The position numbers and the translations under genes were made by a program. Positions 12,796-25,960 of a stretch of 64,000 bases of DNA are shown piece after piece (position 1 is the stretch's first letter; the number at the start of each line of letters is the position of its first letter). The notes under the pieces were generated by a model that did no database searches, was not told the origin of the DNA, and saw only the letters and a list, made by a program, of their open reading frames with translations. Source of the DNA: Taeniopygia guttata (lineage: Eukaryota; Chordata; Aves; Passeriformes; Estrildidae); the NCBI RefSeq assembly GCF_048771995.1, contig NC_133026.1, positions 116,765,501-116,829,500 of the forward strand, given 5' to 3'.

Positions 12796-15700
12796 GTTTC
12801 AATAGCTAGCAACAAACACTGAATACAATTAATTTAGAACTTGTGTAAAATGTTAATGAAGATAATTAGACTTCTTTGAAATTTTTCAGTTACTCTGATA
12901 CCTGCTTAGCAGCTGAAACCACTGAATTAGATTAAAATGTAATCTTGAAAAATCTGTTTCAGATCACACAGGAATTAGATGTTATTTCTAACAATACAGA
13001 AAAGGTAATCTGCAGTCTAAGTCATGGAAATTTAGACTAAAGTGTACAGCTTCAGAATTAATGTCAGGCTGCTTCTCTTTGCTTCTTGAACTCAACCTGT
13101 TCTAGAATCCTCATAGACTAACATAGATTAAATTATGATAATAGTGTTTTCTGCTTTTAAACTCTGTGAGCAGCTTAACATCAGTTCTCTGGTCTGCAAT
13201 GCATATTTAAATATAACTTGTAGCATATTTAAAGTGCACATGCAAATCCTTGTAGATTTAGCAGGTGCATTTAAATGAATATTAATTCCCTGACACGATG
13301 TAGATGAAGGTTACGCTGCAAGGCATTTTGTGTAAAAGAATTTCAGCAGAGTTGACAAAGAAGCTCACTCGATTCTGTAGTCTATAAAATACTGGAAAAG
13401 TATTTCTATAGTCTGTAAAATACTCGAAAGATTACTAAAACCATGGTAATATCCTGCCCACATCATCTTAAACAAAACAGAGTTGATTGTAAATCTGTCA
13501 GCTTGACAAAGAAAGAGGGGTGTTTTTATTAAGGGAAAAAATGGCCAGAGAGCTGAACACTGTTCCAAGTGCAATTTAGGATCTACTTTGTAATCTTTGG
13601 ATACATAAACAAGCAATATCAAGCAGGGGAGAAGAATCTGGTATTCAGGCTCAGCATTCAAAGAGCCAGTCAAGTACTGATCCCCTGAAGGAGTGCGGAA
13701 GAACAGAGTTCAGATCTGCTGCTCCTCCCCAAGAAGGCAGTTAACAATACAGAAAGAGTTCAGCAGCTAGCCAGAAGACTTCCTGAGGAGTTTTATTATG
13801 ATAAACTGAAGGGTTTGACTTTAACAAGCGGGAAGTTGACAACTCATCATTAGTAAGAATGGTCTTCAGTCTGGTCAAGAGAGGTGCAATAGTGCAATGC
13901 TAAGGACTTGAAACTAACCGGGTTCAATCCAGGAGAAAGTGACATGTTTTTAAAAGTGAGAACAGCTATCATTGGAGCAATTTCTCTAAGGTTAGCCTGC
14001 ATTAATGGAGAAATCGAAACATTAGGATTTTCTTTTCCACAGACATGGTCCAGTTTAAACAAATTAATTCTAATAACACTGCAATCTTATGCGTTGCACA
14101 GGAGGTCCAATTAAATGCTTGCAGTGGTTCCTTTGAGCTTTTTAACTCAATCTGTAGTTTGTGAGTCTCCTGCCCTCTCCAAGACCGTCATATGCATGTA
14201 ATGCTGCTCACACTAGTGTATATGCCTGCCACAGCTACAGGAGGATGAATTGCACATTCCCTCCATGGCACTGTAACCCACATGTTTTATGCTTCAGCAT
14301 TTGACTTTGACCCAAAGAAAGAGAGAACAGCTGTTGTTTAGATTCATTAAGAACCAAGGAGCCCAATAGAGGTCTGTTCCATGCATTGCCTGTGTGTGAG
14401 CGGATCGGTACGGCACTACGGGAGCACAACCCAACAGTTGTTTCCAAAAGGTATGTGCCAGCACCATCTTCCCCACACCTTCCCTTAGACAGCACACACC
14501 ATCACCATCTTCATCATTTTCCTATGGTTAACACAGCAAAGACCTTCAAATACTTGCAAATGAACTAGTATCTTAATTAACAAAGTCAATGCCGAATTAG
14601 AGTTGCATATTTGTCATTTCAAACTCTGGGTCTACCCTGACACAGCCTTTTCCTGACTGGGCTGTATTTTGGGACTCGGTCAACTCTACCTGCTGGTTGT
14701 TGCCTGAAAATGTCTTGTGCAAAACAATTGACTTAATGCCTCTTGTCTGCTCTCCTCTTGGCAGAGCATGTGTCCATCTGGATTTACAACCTCCTATGAC
14801 CACCAGGCTACCTCTCATGACACAATCAATATCCTCACATATACACAGATTGTTTTTATCAAGTGGTGGCAGCTCCTAGGGCATTCTGGTTTTGCCTTAT
14901 CTCCCTCTTATATTTTTAAAGTATCAATCTCCCTTGGTTTATAGCAGATTTTTCTGTGTTGTTCTTGCAAGCAAAATCTAAGGTTGTATTAACCCTGTTT
15001 CATTGCCACTGTTCTGTAATAGAAATACTAAACATAGTAATAAAATGACTCTGTAGGCCTTTTCTACCAATAGGTATTTATTACTTGAGTGATAGTTTGC
15101 AACAAATGGACTGAAGAAGAGTGCTCACCTAAACCTGCACTTTACTGCAGACTGATAAAGCCATGTCCACATAGCTGAGACTGAGACTCTAAAATGTGCC
15201 TTCTGTTCCAGACAAACCAGCAAAAATTACCTGAAATACCAAATTCTCCTGTTTAGTTGTAGCAAGGCTGTCTCAGAGACATGAGAACAGGGAGGTTTTT
15301 CAAACACTTCAGCAAATAATCTTTGTCAAGTCTGATCTAAAGGAATAAATCTCTGCACCAGCTGTGTCACCTATGGGAATAGCCTTTATGTCCATTTGCT
15401 TTTGTTAGTCTATGTTTTGTAGAAATTCCTTGACTCTTTGAACACTCAAAATTTCTTGGCAGTCATTAAAACATCCCTCTCATCTTTCTCCTGTATATTC
15501 CAGTTCCAAGATTATTTCTTCTGGTTTTTTTTCTTCTATTTTTTGATAAACCTTTCTCTGTAACTGCTTAAGAATCCAAATACAGGCTGAAATAAAATCC
15601 TGTGAAATTGCAAATTAAATATTGTGAATATTGTGAAATAAAATCCTTCCTGTTTTGGTCCTTTCCTTCAACTGACAATAATATTTTGTAAATAAACTGT

Positions 15701-16659
15701 TCTGACTACTCTATGCTAATATCCTTCCTTTCTTTCTTCCAGGGTTTCATTCCAGCGCAGTTCTGGCAGCTGTTGTCCACCTTCCGTTTGAAATTGGATT
15801 GATTTCTGTTTTTCTGACAGCATAACATAAACATGATCTAGCACTAGACTTTGTTACACTGCATTTCTATTAACTACTGAACCTCAGTCAGGTTTGTATT
15901 CAAACTGCAGCATCACTGATTTGGAGTTGAAAGAACAATTTCTATAATCCTAAAGTAGAAGCTGCCAGATCCTTCTTAGTGATGACAGTAAGTGATGCAT
16001 GGTCAGTCTCTAATTATCATCGATTGGAAAGGTAAAAAAAAAATAAAATAAATTCAAGGACTGAAACCAATTACATTGAGTCTGTTTGTCCCTAAATTTG
16101 CTGACCCTCTGTACTGTCTGGTTTGTCCAGTTCAGAAGAACAAAGTTTCCTTCATCATTTCACATCTTGAGGAAGTTGTGCAACCTTCACTTGTCAGCTG
16201 AGATTACCCCGGTGATGAAGGTTCAAGCTTTTAGGCGATATCTGCACTCGAATAAAGGTAGTGGGAGTCCCTAGTTCCCCAGATGAAGTGGCACAGACTG
16301 ATGGATACCCACACTGCTAAGGCCAAACCCACCTTCAACAGGATGCCTTCACCCAGAGCCCTGAGCGCTTGGCCTCTGCCTCTTCAAGCCTCTGGTAGCC
16401 CTAAGATGTAATTGCTACTTTGTGTTTCGTTTGCCAGTTTACAAAACCTAAAATAATATGAGAGATTTAGTATAGGCATCACGCACAGCATGTGTACCAT
16501 CACACTAAGAAAAAAACCAGAGCATGCTGGCAGGTTTGGCATCTGGAAACACAAAGCCTTCCAGGACAGCCTGAGATTACTACCCAGCATGAAAGGAGCC
16601 AAACCTGCTTGCAGGCCATATTACCCTTTGGGCATGAACTGGAAGGAGCTGCTATTGGA
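12796..16659. other. Intergenic, no gene recognised
   Basis: AT-rich single-copy-looking DNA. It contains a 31-bp imperfect tandem duplication (13,378-13,438) and one octamer ATGCAAAT at 13,240. Open frames of up to about 100 codons have no recognisable domain. Confidence 0.5.
13378..13438. repeat. 31-bp imperfect tandem duplication
   Basis: TAGTCTATAAAATACTGGAAA at 13,378 recurs from 13,409 as TAGTCTGTAAAATACTCGAAA. Two substitutions separate the copies over the first 20 bases. Confidence 0.65.
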
Positions 16660-17235
16660 CCCTTAGAACCACAGAAGAGACCTCTAAAAATCAGCTAATC
16701 CAACCCTCTCTGCCTCGAACAGGGACATCTTTCACTGCATCAAATTACTTGAAAACTCATTGACATTTCATAATTAAACATTTCCTTAAACATTTCCAGC
16801 CTTAAACATTTTCAGAGGCATCCACAAAAGCTCTGGGAAACCAGTTCCAATCTCTCATCACACTCTTTACAGAAATTCTTCCTTATGTCCAACTTAAATC
16901 TACCTTCTTTAACTTTCAACCTGCTGGACACACTTCTTGTGATACAGCCCAGGCTATAGCTCACTTCTTGGGCTCAAGTGTTCTTTTTTGAGTCCTGTCC
17001 ATCAGGATCCCAAAGTCCTTCTCCACAGGGTGGTTCTCAATCCATTCATTCCCCAGTCTGCACTGAGATTCCAGATTGTCCTCACCCAGGTGCAAAAACT
17101 TGCATTTGGCCTTGTCAAACTTCATGAGGTTCACATGGGGCCACACCTCAAGCCTGTCTCTTCCCAAACTGGTTTGGAAATGGCTATCTGGAATGGTTGA
17201 CAACAGAAGCAGGTTGTCTACTAACAACTACACTG
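16660..17235 (-). mobile_element. CR1-type LINE fragment (ORF2 end plus 3' UTR)
   Basis: Read on the minus strand, bases 17,227-16,961 keep a frame resembling the C-terminal end of CR1 ORF2: 'LMKFDKAKCKFLHLG', 'RLGNEWIENHPVEKDFGILMD'. The plus-strand reading of 16,665-16,920 is the reverse complement of a CR1 3' region (GACCTCTAAAAATCAGCTAA, CTCTGGGAAACCAGTTCCAA, TTCTTCCTTATGTCCAACTT). Sequence expected between the two parts is missing, so the copy is internally deleted as well as 5'-truncated. It is not functional. Confidence 0.85.
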
Positions 17236-20200
17236 TGTGCACAGCTCAGGCTCAATGCCTGCCTTTTATTTTCCTTTTCCTGGAAGCATGGTTGGCCTGC
17301 TAAATGTGTAGTGAACATATCTTTTGCATCTTACGTGTATTAACATCTTTCCCTTACAAAATAATTGTGGGGGGGGGAAAAAAAACCAAAACCGAAAAGG
17401 CACTTTTATCTATAGTAATATTAGCCTTTTTAAGTGAAAGCTCTTTAGGTCCTGTGATCTATCATTTTCAAATCATTTTTGAAAAGGATGTAATAGGTGC
17501 CCCCCAGGCTGTCTGCAGTCACTAGGATTTCCCATCTGGCCCACCATCTTTTCTGTAGCAGACGGAGACCAGATGTTCAAGGAATTACATTCACTGGGAT
17601 AGCTGAACTCCAGAATGAGAGTCTTCAGAGCCCAGCTCAGAGAGAAGAACACCATCACTGGGCCCATGAAGGCTGAGGTGAGGACAGGAGGGCTGGTAGC
17701 ATTGTTTCTGCCCATGCCCAGGTTTGTTTGTCAGCATCCAGTCTGAAATCTTAAATGTGCTCCTTGATTTCTGATTTGACTTATAGACACACAAATAAGT
17801 TTTCATGAGACAGAGTGCAAATCACAATAACCTCTTGAGTGCCACCTGGTCCCAGTTGAAGCTCCTGATCCCAAACTGCATAGAGAGTTGTTTAACATTT
17901 GATATAGGATGAGGGTCTGTAGCTACAGCCTGTAAACAGAACTGAAAGGATTCAAATGTTTAAATGCATATTTCATATAATATATTTTACTTTACAGTCT
18001 ATTTGCATCCTGCTAAGTAATTGCCCATTTAAGGCTTTAGGATTTTTGCAGCTGCTAATGCTGCTGCTACTGTTTTTGTCAAATTACCTTTGAGCTCAAT
18101 GCACATCCCTCCTCTGCTCATTTTTTTGTGTGGTCTGACTTGTCTCAAAGGAAGGGTCCTAGTCAGGCTCCTCTCTCTGCTTACAAAAAGCCAGTAACAC
18201 ACTTAAGGACTTCAAAAGCAGACATGATTTATAAGATTTGGTGATGTCTGCCTCCATTTCTCCTGCCACCTACTCTCTGCAAATACAGAGTTTAACCTTC
18301 TGCAGCTACCATGGGAAGAGTTTCAGCTCTTAACCAGTTTTCTGCCTGACCAAAGATCCTGAATTTGTCAAGGCTGTCAAAATCCATGTCATAACCATGT
18401 TACAGAGGGCTGGCAGAATTCTGCTTCTCTCAGGGCTTATGTCCCACTGCTTCTCATTCCATGCACTGGGAACCACTGTGCAGGACAACCATAGGCTGCC
18501 ACATGCTTGTGCCAGAGCCTTTAGAGATATACTCCCTTTGTGAAGAGGTGTGGGTTTTGGACAGAGTACTTTGTGTACAGGCACATGGGCAGGGCAAAAT
18601 AGGTTAAAAGGCTTAGAAATATTCATAAAACAAAGGATGAGGCAGGTGTGGCGTGTCTAATATCCCTTTCTAAACCAGTCCTATTTGGGATGAACCTCTT
18701 GATGAAGGAACCCAGCAAATGCAAAGCAGAGTTTCTCGGACTCCTGGATTGCAGGATTCCTACCCACACAGCAAAGTGCAGCCATGCTGAAGGCCCTCAG
18801 ATAAGGATGTAGAACGTGGACACCCTTGATCCATCCTAGAACCAATGCGATAACGGACAGACCACAAATGCAATAACTTACACTTCATGTGGAGGAAATG
18901 CTGCCAAGAGCTTCAACTGAATGACATTGAGACTAACAAAGTTTACTAGAAAGGTTCAGGAAATGTACTTAAAGGGTAAAAAATAAAGTGGCTTAGTGTA
19001 AGATTCTGATGTGGTTCCCCTAGGGTCATTTGCACATCCCACAGCCTTACATCCTGGGATTGCACCAGTGCCATCAAGTTCAGCCGCTGGCACCAGCTGA
19101 ACAAGCACTGTTTGTGCCAGTTTCCTGGTGGGAGTGATTGATGAGAGCTGGTTGAGCTTGCTCTGTCCAGAGCAGGTGTGGAGCAAATTTGCCCTGACTC
19201 AGTCAATTAACTTTATCAGAGAATCAGAATCAACAGCATGAATATGATAACAATGTGTTGCAGGGTCCATGCTTCTCACTGTGCCTGGTCTCATGCTGAT
19301 GGAATAATTCTGAGTTTATCACCAAAAATGGTGCCCAAGTCTTGTAATGTGTGAGCACTTGGGTCCAGATTCTTCCCATGCATGAACTTCTGCTATTACA
19401 CTGGATAATTCCTGCAAAACTTCCTATGACAAGAGTTAAGAGATGAACGGAATATCCCACGACATATTTGTTAGTCTAAAAAAATGTGTCTCAGGGAACC
19501 TCTGGCTGTTCAAGCACACATCTCTCCAATTCTGATGGCCAATCAGACTGGCATAAGGTTGACCTCAGTGATGTCTCACAAAAACTGCATTCTTTACTAA
19601 GATCTTTATTTCAGGATTATAGACAAGAACTTGGGAACTAACCACTCCATTAATGGTGGGTTTCTTTCCTGTGCTAACAAGGTCTGATGTTATGTGTAGT
19701 TGTGTACCGGGTCAGGGATGTGAAAAGGCTCCATACCCTTTCCCTGACAGTGCCTAGGCTCACAAGTTCCCAGAAGTAATCTTACATGTTTTGTATGTCA
19801 GACAAATATAGTCTTACCTCCAGCCTCGCCACTTATTTTCATGCCCATTTAAACTTAAATAAATATGTTGTCCAAGCAGTTCACCAGTGAGAGATATTGG
19901 ACAATTATGAAGTAAATCAGTTTGAAATACGTTCAGATCTCCATGCAAATGTGCCTTTGCACAACCGACTGTCACCTTGGTGGATTCAGCTTGCAGGTGC
20001 GTGGAATTCCTTGCCTCCAGCAGGTTCTCTCCTGGAATAATCAAATTACTCTGCAAAGGAAACACCACTAAGTCTCTGTGGCAGCCTAAGACAGGACTAA
20101 GGATGCTAAAAGCTTTTGTCAGACCTCAAGCATTGTCTGGTCACTCAACCTTACCCTCAAAAAAGAAGTTGTGTGTAAGCTTAGTGGTACCTGGGCTGCT

Positions 20201-20912
20201 CTTGGCATCTGAGGCTATGCTGCAAAATACTCTGAAAGACAAAGTTCCTCACAAAACTGAACTGTATGGGGTTTTTTCTACATGGATAGCATATGGCCTT
20301 TGTCTTTACCCCACCTTGGTATCCGGCTCAGCCCTTCAGTGGGTGCACTATGCCTGGGTTTGAGTTAAGGACTAACTGAGCAACACCAAGGCTGCTCTAG
20401 ATGTCAGAGCTCAGCAGCTGGACCCCTCAGGGGCTCAGCAGTGTCCATACCTCACCTGCTGATGCTTCCCTGATTTTTCTTCCCTGGTCCTTGAGGATGC
20501 AGTGAAGTAGACTCCTTTAGCTTGCACTAGTAGGCCTCTGCCCACACAGTCAGTGAAGTGCTGGGACCATAGCTGGCAGCATTCTCCTCTCTGGATGGAA
20601 AAACAAGTTCAAATCCCATTGCAATGGTTTGGCTCAAAAATATTGTGTCACAGTGATAATCAGAGCTAGGCACTGTTACAAGGAGCTTTCCTGTTGGTCA
20701 TGATCAGTGTTGTCATTAAAGGATCCTGTCATTTTTAAAATGAAGCTAGGCCATACAGCATATGAAGCAAGCAACCAACCAACCCACCAAAAGTAAGAAA
20801 GAAAGAGAAAGAAAAAAAAGTAATAAATAAAAAGACAGAAAGAGAAAGACAGAAAGAAAGCCAGCAAGCCAGGCAGCCAATGAGAAAGAGGAAAAAGAGA
20901 AAGATGAAGGAG
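17236..20912. other. Intergenic, no gene recognised
   Basis: No supported gene. Short open frames on both strands have no recognisable domain. From about 20,755 onward the DNA becomes purine-rich (decayed AAAG/AGGC units) and forms the degenerate shoulder of the following microsatellite. Confidence 0.5.
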
Positions 20913-21092
<180 letters not shown>

Positions 21093-22294
21093 ACAAGCAA
21101 TGTTACTTCCCCCTTTTTATTACAAGCTGTTTCCCCAGAGCCAGTCTGTAGTCAGAATTGTATTGTACTTCAGTGAAGGCAAAGAGAAATAATACCCAGG
21201 AGAAAAAATTGTCATCTAAAAATGGGGAAAGTTCTCCTACATTGTATTATGTGCAATACCAGGCACTGTAACAGTGAAACATGAGCTGATATCTCTGTTT
21301 CTCTGAACATGCTATGTTTTAGAGGATGTTACTCTCAGAGCTTCTAAACTTTGTGACATAAACAGCAAACCTAATTCTGAAAAAAGCATCTACCACACCT
21401 GATTACCATAACCGGGATCACACACCTTTAAATCAAAAGTCAGTTGAGTTGGAAAAGGTTTAAGTTTTTTCAATAAATTACTTTTTATAATGACTATAAA
21501 AGTTATATAGTACACAGAGGCTTGCTAGAGGTAGATACTTTACTGTAGCTGAATTGCTGGGAATACTTGCTGAGACATAAAGCTGACAATCAGACATCTG
21601 AGTGTGCTTGAAAAACATCATCTACCAAAAGATTAAAGTATGAATTTAGCAAAGTAATCCAGGAAGGAAATTCTTTGTTCTTTCTTGTTACTTATCATGG
21701 CAACTAAAGTAATATAATGGGAAATGAGCTTACACTTTACTCCAGAATCACTTGAAATATAGGAAGAGTTTGAGAACAAAATTATTTTTCATTGTTAAAT
21801 AGATGGATTTTGACTCTTATTAAACTGTATTTCAACACATTTTTTTATTTTATGCCCATGATAACTCATTAAACATGCAAAATTTCCTTATTTATAGAGT
21901 ATAAGAGCACTGCAAGTCATAGCGACTCCATTTTTCAATGTAGCAATGACTTAGATGTGTAAAGATTCTAAATGATCTTTTAATTACAAGGGGAAGAAGG
22001 GAATTGCTAGAAATAAAAAAGATTTGTTATTCTACAAAGAAGGGGAAAAAAGGAGTGATGATTCTAAATTTTAAAAGGTACTAATTGCATTTTTTATTAA
22101 AAAGAAAGCCCAGTTAGGAAGAACAACCTTATAGTTAGGATTGTTGAGAGAATGTCATAGGGAAGGTTGAGGGAGAGAAAACTAAGGATGTGAAACTGAG
22201 CATAACCTTCTGATGTGCAGCATGGGGAAGAAAGGGAATTCATTAACGAATGTATCCAAAATACTGACAATATTTTAGTGCTCCTGGAGAATTA
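21093..22294. other. Intergenic, nothing recognised
   Basis: AT-rich sequence with no supported gene or repeat family. Confidence 0.5.
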
Positions 22295-22650
22295 GTGAGC
22301 TCTAAGATGTCTGAAAAGAAAGAGGAGAAGGTTACTGATCTTTTAAAATGGCAAGGGAAGAGGAAGAGAAAGAGTGAACCTGTCATCTACCATCTGGTAA
22401 GCCTAACTTCAGTCTGCAGTAATATAGTGGAAAAAATATTAAAAGGTAAAAATCTTAAGCACTTAGGGGAGAATGTATCCACAACCAGCAAACAGCATGG
22501 ATTTATAAGGAATGGAAAGAAGGCACGCAAAAGTATTTTTTTCTTCCTGTAATTGCAAAGTGGTGACTGAAGGGAACACAGTAGGTATAATATATATGCC
22601 TACTAACATATAGATTTGTATGTATGGGCTTCAGTAAATTAAATAGGACC
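22295..22650 (+). mobile_element. LINE (CR1-like) reverse-transcriptase remnant
   Basis: A plus-strand frame reads 'YHLVSLTSVCSNIVEKILKG' and then 'SKQHGFIRNGKK'. This is the conserved order 'YRPVSLTS...EKI...QHGF..G' of non-LTR reverse transcriptases and most resembles CR1. Downstream, 'TAGATTTG...CTTCAGTAAA' near 22,613-22,638 resembles the CR1 'DFSKAF' DNA with a small insertion. The frame is then lost. This is an old copy with uncertain ends; assignment to CR1 rather than another LINE is probable, not certain. Confidence 0.6.
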
Positions 22651-23226
22651 TACCAGGGTGACCAAAAAAAATCCAATGCAATTTTTGGGCTTCTAACACA
22701 GAGACATCATGTCACGTACCTGGGAAGTGATGGATGCCTCTCTCGGTATACAATACTGATGAGATAGCATCTCGACTACTGCTTTCAGATTTAAGTACTT
22801 TCAGTACCAATAAAAGGGAACTGGATGGAGTTCAAGAAGCATGGAAGGAAAAGCAAAAGCCTATAGTAAGTGTTTGGGGATGAAATATTAACTGAAAATA
22901 GGCATCTATAGCCTAGTCAGACAAGGGTGGGAAGAATAAGTTCAGTGCCACATCCTTTAGAGTGGAAGGTTTTCAAAGAAATTCGGGTCAAGACTGAAAG
23001 GGAAAGCCAGACAGGGAGTAAATATGAACTGTACATGGCCAGAGCTCTGGCCCCTGCTCCAGCTGAGACTCAGCCAGGCATTTATTGGGGTGCAGAAGTG
23101 CATATGAGTGGAGAAGTGTGTTCATGAGGAAAGAAATGTCTTGGAGGGCCAGAAGGAGCTTCTCTGCAGATGAGAGAGAAAAGAAAATAGAAAAGGGGAA
23201 GGGAAAAAAAAAAAAAGAGGGAGGGA
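22651..23226. other. Intergenic, possibly LINE-derived at its start
   Basis: No supported gene. The stretch around 22,800-22,860 may belong to the neighbouring LINE remnant, but the match is too weak to assign. From about 23,170 it becomes purine-rich and leads into the large array. Confidence 0.4.
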
Positions 23227-24067
23227 GGCAGGCAGGGTGGCAGGCAGGGTGGCAGGCAGGGTGGCAGGAAGGAGGGAAGGAGGGAAGGAGGGAAGGAGGG
23301 AAGGAGGGAAGGAGGGAAGGAGGGAAGGAGGGAAGGAGGGAAGGAAGGAAGGAAGGAAGGAAGGAAGGAAGGAAGGAAGGAAGGAAGGAAGGAAGGAAGG
23401 AAGGAAGGAAGGAAGGAAGGAAGGAAGGAAGGAAGGAAGGAAGGAAGGAAGGAAGGAAGGAAGGAAGGAAGGAAGGAAGGAAGGAAGGAAGGAAGGAAGG
23501 AAGGAAGGAAGGAAGGAAGGAAGGAAGGAAGGAAGGAAGGAAGGAAGGAAGGAAGGAAGGAAGGAAGGAAGGAAGGAAGGAAGGAAGGAAGGAAGGAAGG
23601 AAGGAAGGAAGGAAGGAAGGAAGGAAGGAAGGAAGGAAGGAAGGAAGGAAGGAAGGAAGGAAGGAAGGAAGGAAGGAAGGAAGGAAGGAAGGAAGGAAGG
23701 AAGGAAGGAAGGAAGGAAGGAAGGAAGGAAGGAAGGAAGGAAGGAAGGAAGGAAGGAAGGAAGGAAGGAAGGAAGGAAGGAAGGAAGGAAGGAAGGAAGG
23801 AAGGAAGGAAGGAAGGAAGGAAGGAAGGAAGGAAGGAAGGAAGGAAGGAAGGAAGGAAGGAAGGAAGGAAGGAAGGAAGGAAGGAAGGAAGGAAGGAAGG
23901 AAGGAAGGAAGGAAGGAAGGAAGGAAGGAAGGAAGGAAGGAAGGAAGGAAGGAAGGAAGGAAGGAAGGAAGGAAGGAAGGAAGGAAGGAAGGAAGGAAGG
24001 AAGGAAGGAAGGAAGGAAGGAAGGAAGGAAGGAAGGAAGGAAGGAAGGAAGGAAGGAAGGAAGGAAG
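23227..24067. repeat. Compound polypurine array, GGCAGGCAGGGT / GGAGGGAA / (AAGG)n
   Basis: The array has three nested zones. Three copies of a 12-bp unit GGCAGGCAGGGT occupy 23,227-23,262. About nine copies of the 8-bp unit GGAGGGAA follow to about 23,340. A perfectly uniform (AAGG)n then runs to 24,067, about 730 bp or roughly 182 units. All unit lengths are multiples of four, and only the left edge is degenerate. Such homopurine/homopyrimidine DNA can adopt triplex (H-DNA) structures and is expected to be highly length-variable. The 300-codon-plus frames on both strands are artefacts. Confidence 0.98.
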
Positions 24068-24479
24068 ATCTCCAGCTTCCCCAAATCAAAGCAGAGCATA
24101 GTGCTTTATCATAGGACCTTTCAGTCTTTCTCCACAAACCCCAGTGTAATGTCTCAGAGAGTTTGTCACTGACTATATACCCTGTGTTGCCCCTGAAACG
24201 ACGATAGCATCAGACTCTTCCATCCTACTTGGTTTCAAGTTCATGGATTTTCTAGCATGTCTGTATAACTGAACAGAAAACACCTCCTGAGAGCCTCCTG
24301 ACTCCTGTCCAAGCACAGACAGCCCACAGATTTCAGTTTCAGAAGGGACACCAAAGGAATAATTAGTAATCTCTCCATGCCGAAAAACACTGAAGGGGTC
24401 TTTTACGTTTCAGTGTCATTCCTTTTTACATTTTCATGCAGTCTCTATGGCTTCATCCCTTCCCTCCACCATTGCCACC
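24068..24479. other. Intergenic, nothing recognised
   Basis: Ordinary-composition DNA between the AAGG array and the first CpG-rich block. No gene is recognised. Confidence 0.5.
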
Positions 24480-25960
24480 AGCTCGGCGCCTCCGAGGCGG
24501 GCCCTGCACTTCTGCCGATGCCCAGGAGATGGTGCTGTGGATTTTGGATCGGGAGCGCAGCGGCCGGGGCCGGGGCCGGTAGGACCCGCGGAGCCCCAAA
24601 GGGACCCTGCGGACACCCGGCGGGTCTCCGCGGGAATCCTCAGCTGCTCCTGCTCTCTCTGCAGCCCTCCAGAATTCCCTTTACGCCTCTAGCGGTCACC
24701 CCAGAGGCTCAGGGCCGGGCTATCAGGGTTTCGTTCCTCACCCCAAGAAGCCCCAACCTCGCTGCGCTGTGGGCCGGGTTCCCCAATGCCGCTTTTGCAC
24801 CCCCACTCAGGACCGGAACGGAGGGAGTGTTTACCTCCGTTTCGCAGCACCTCGTCTCACTAAAGTCCCCCAAGCCCGGTTGTACACACACGTCCCCCAG
24901 CCCTGCCCGCTCCCCCGGGCACCGGGGAGCTGAGCCGGGCGTGCTGGGGGCTGAGAGCATCGTCCCCTTCTCATCCCCTACAGGATCCTCCTGCCACCCG
25001 GAGCCCCCGGCGGGCTGCGGGCCCTGCCTGCAGCTGGGAGCAGCTCCCAGGCGAGTCCACCGGCCTCCTGGGGCTGCCTCTGAGCAGACACGCACCTCTG
25101 AGGATGTTTGCACCACGAGATACAGAGGGGAGGGTAATTTTATTTATTTTTACTGTTTTTTTTCTACACTTTGAACTTAAATAAAGTTTTTTTCACATAG
25201 AAGACAACATAGCTGCAGCTGCGGCGAACGAAAGCGCTCTCCAAAGCTTGATTTAGTGCTGGAAAAGTCGGGCAAATCCTGCATGGGGGACTGCCCCTGC
25301 TGCACTCGGAGCTCGACTGTGATCTCCCCCAGCCTCGGCGTGTCAGAGGAAGAAGGGACTCCGGGCTGAGCCACTGGAAGAAGGACCGGAAAGTTGCGGA
25401 AGATCCCAAGCCCTCCTCTTCCTACGCGGCCGTCCGACTGCAGCAGGCACATGCCGTCCCCCTGCTCAGAGCAGGCAGGGGGAGACTAACCGCCTGACTA
25501 AATCTATCTGCATTCAGCTCCTGGGCGTCTGACGGCAAAATTTGGAAAGTGTCTTTCATCACGGAAACTTTTCTGCAAACCCAACCCTGGGAAGAGGGAA
25601 AAGGCAATTTTACTTCTCTTACAGGTGGGGAGCGGAACAAAATAGCTCTCGAGCACATCTTGCTAAAGACGCCACAGAAAATCAGCAATCACTGGGCTGT
25701 CCGCTCTCATCTGTATCCTGGGACCTTCCAAGTCCTTGCCCCCTGCCCCTGCCTCCTGCCCCGCCCAGGACGGCCCGTGCCCGGCCGCTCACAGCGGAGC
25801 CTGGGGGATGCTCCGGGGCGGCGGGCGCAGCCCTTCTGCATCTCGGCTCCGGGCTGCTCATTTCCCGAAATAATGACCCAAGTGTGGAGGGGCTGGTGGC
25901 AGAGGGCTGCGGTACAATTAAACCAGGTAACGAGACGCTGGGCAGATGTGTTTTCATTGC
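24480..25960. promoter_or_regulatory. CpG-rich block upstream of BHLHE22
   Basis: The composition rises sharply, with many CpG dinucleotides, especially at 24,480-25,110 and 25,730-25,900. This marks the start of the CpG-rich domain surrounding BHLHE22. It could be a distal promoter or the start of a noncoding transcript. A 265-codon ATG frame (24,377-25,174) crosses it and is followed six bases later by AATAAA (25,180-25,185), but the translated sequence resembles no family I know. I do not call it a gene. Confidence 0.45.

Noticed and set aside
23082-24172. Frames of 311-351 codons (GRKE and FLPS repeats) on both strands
   Set aside because: They are read-through of the AAGG tetranucleotide array, open in several phases at once and with no unique sequence of their own.
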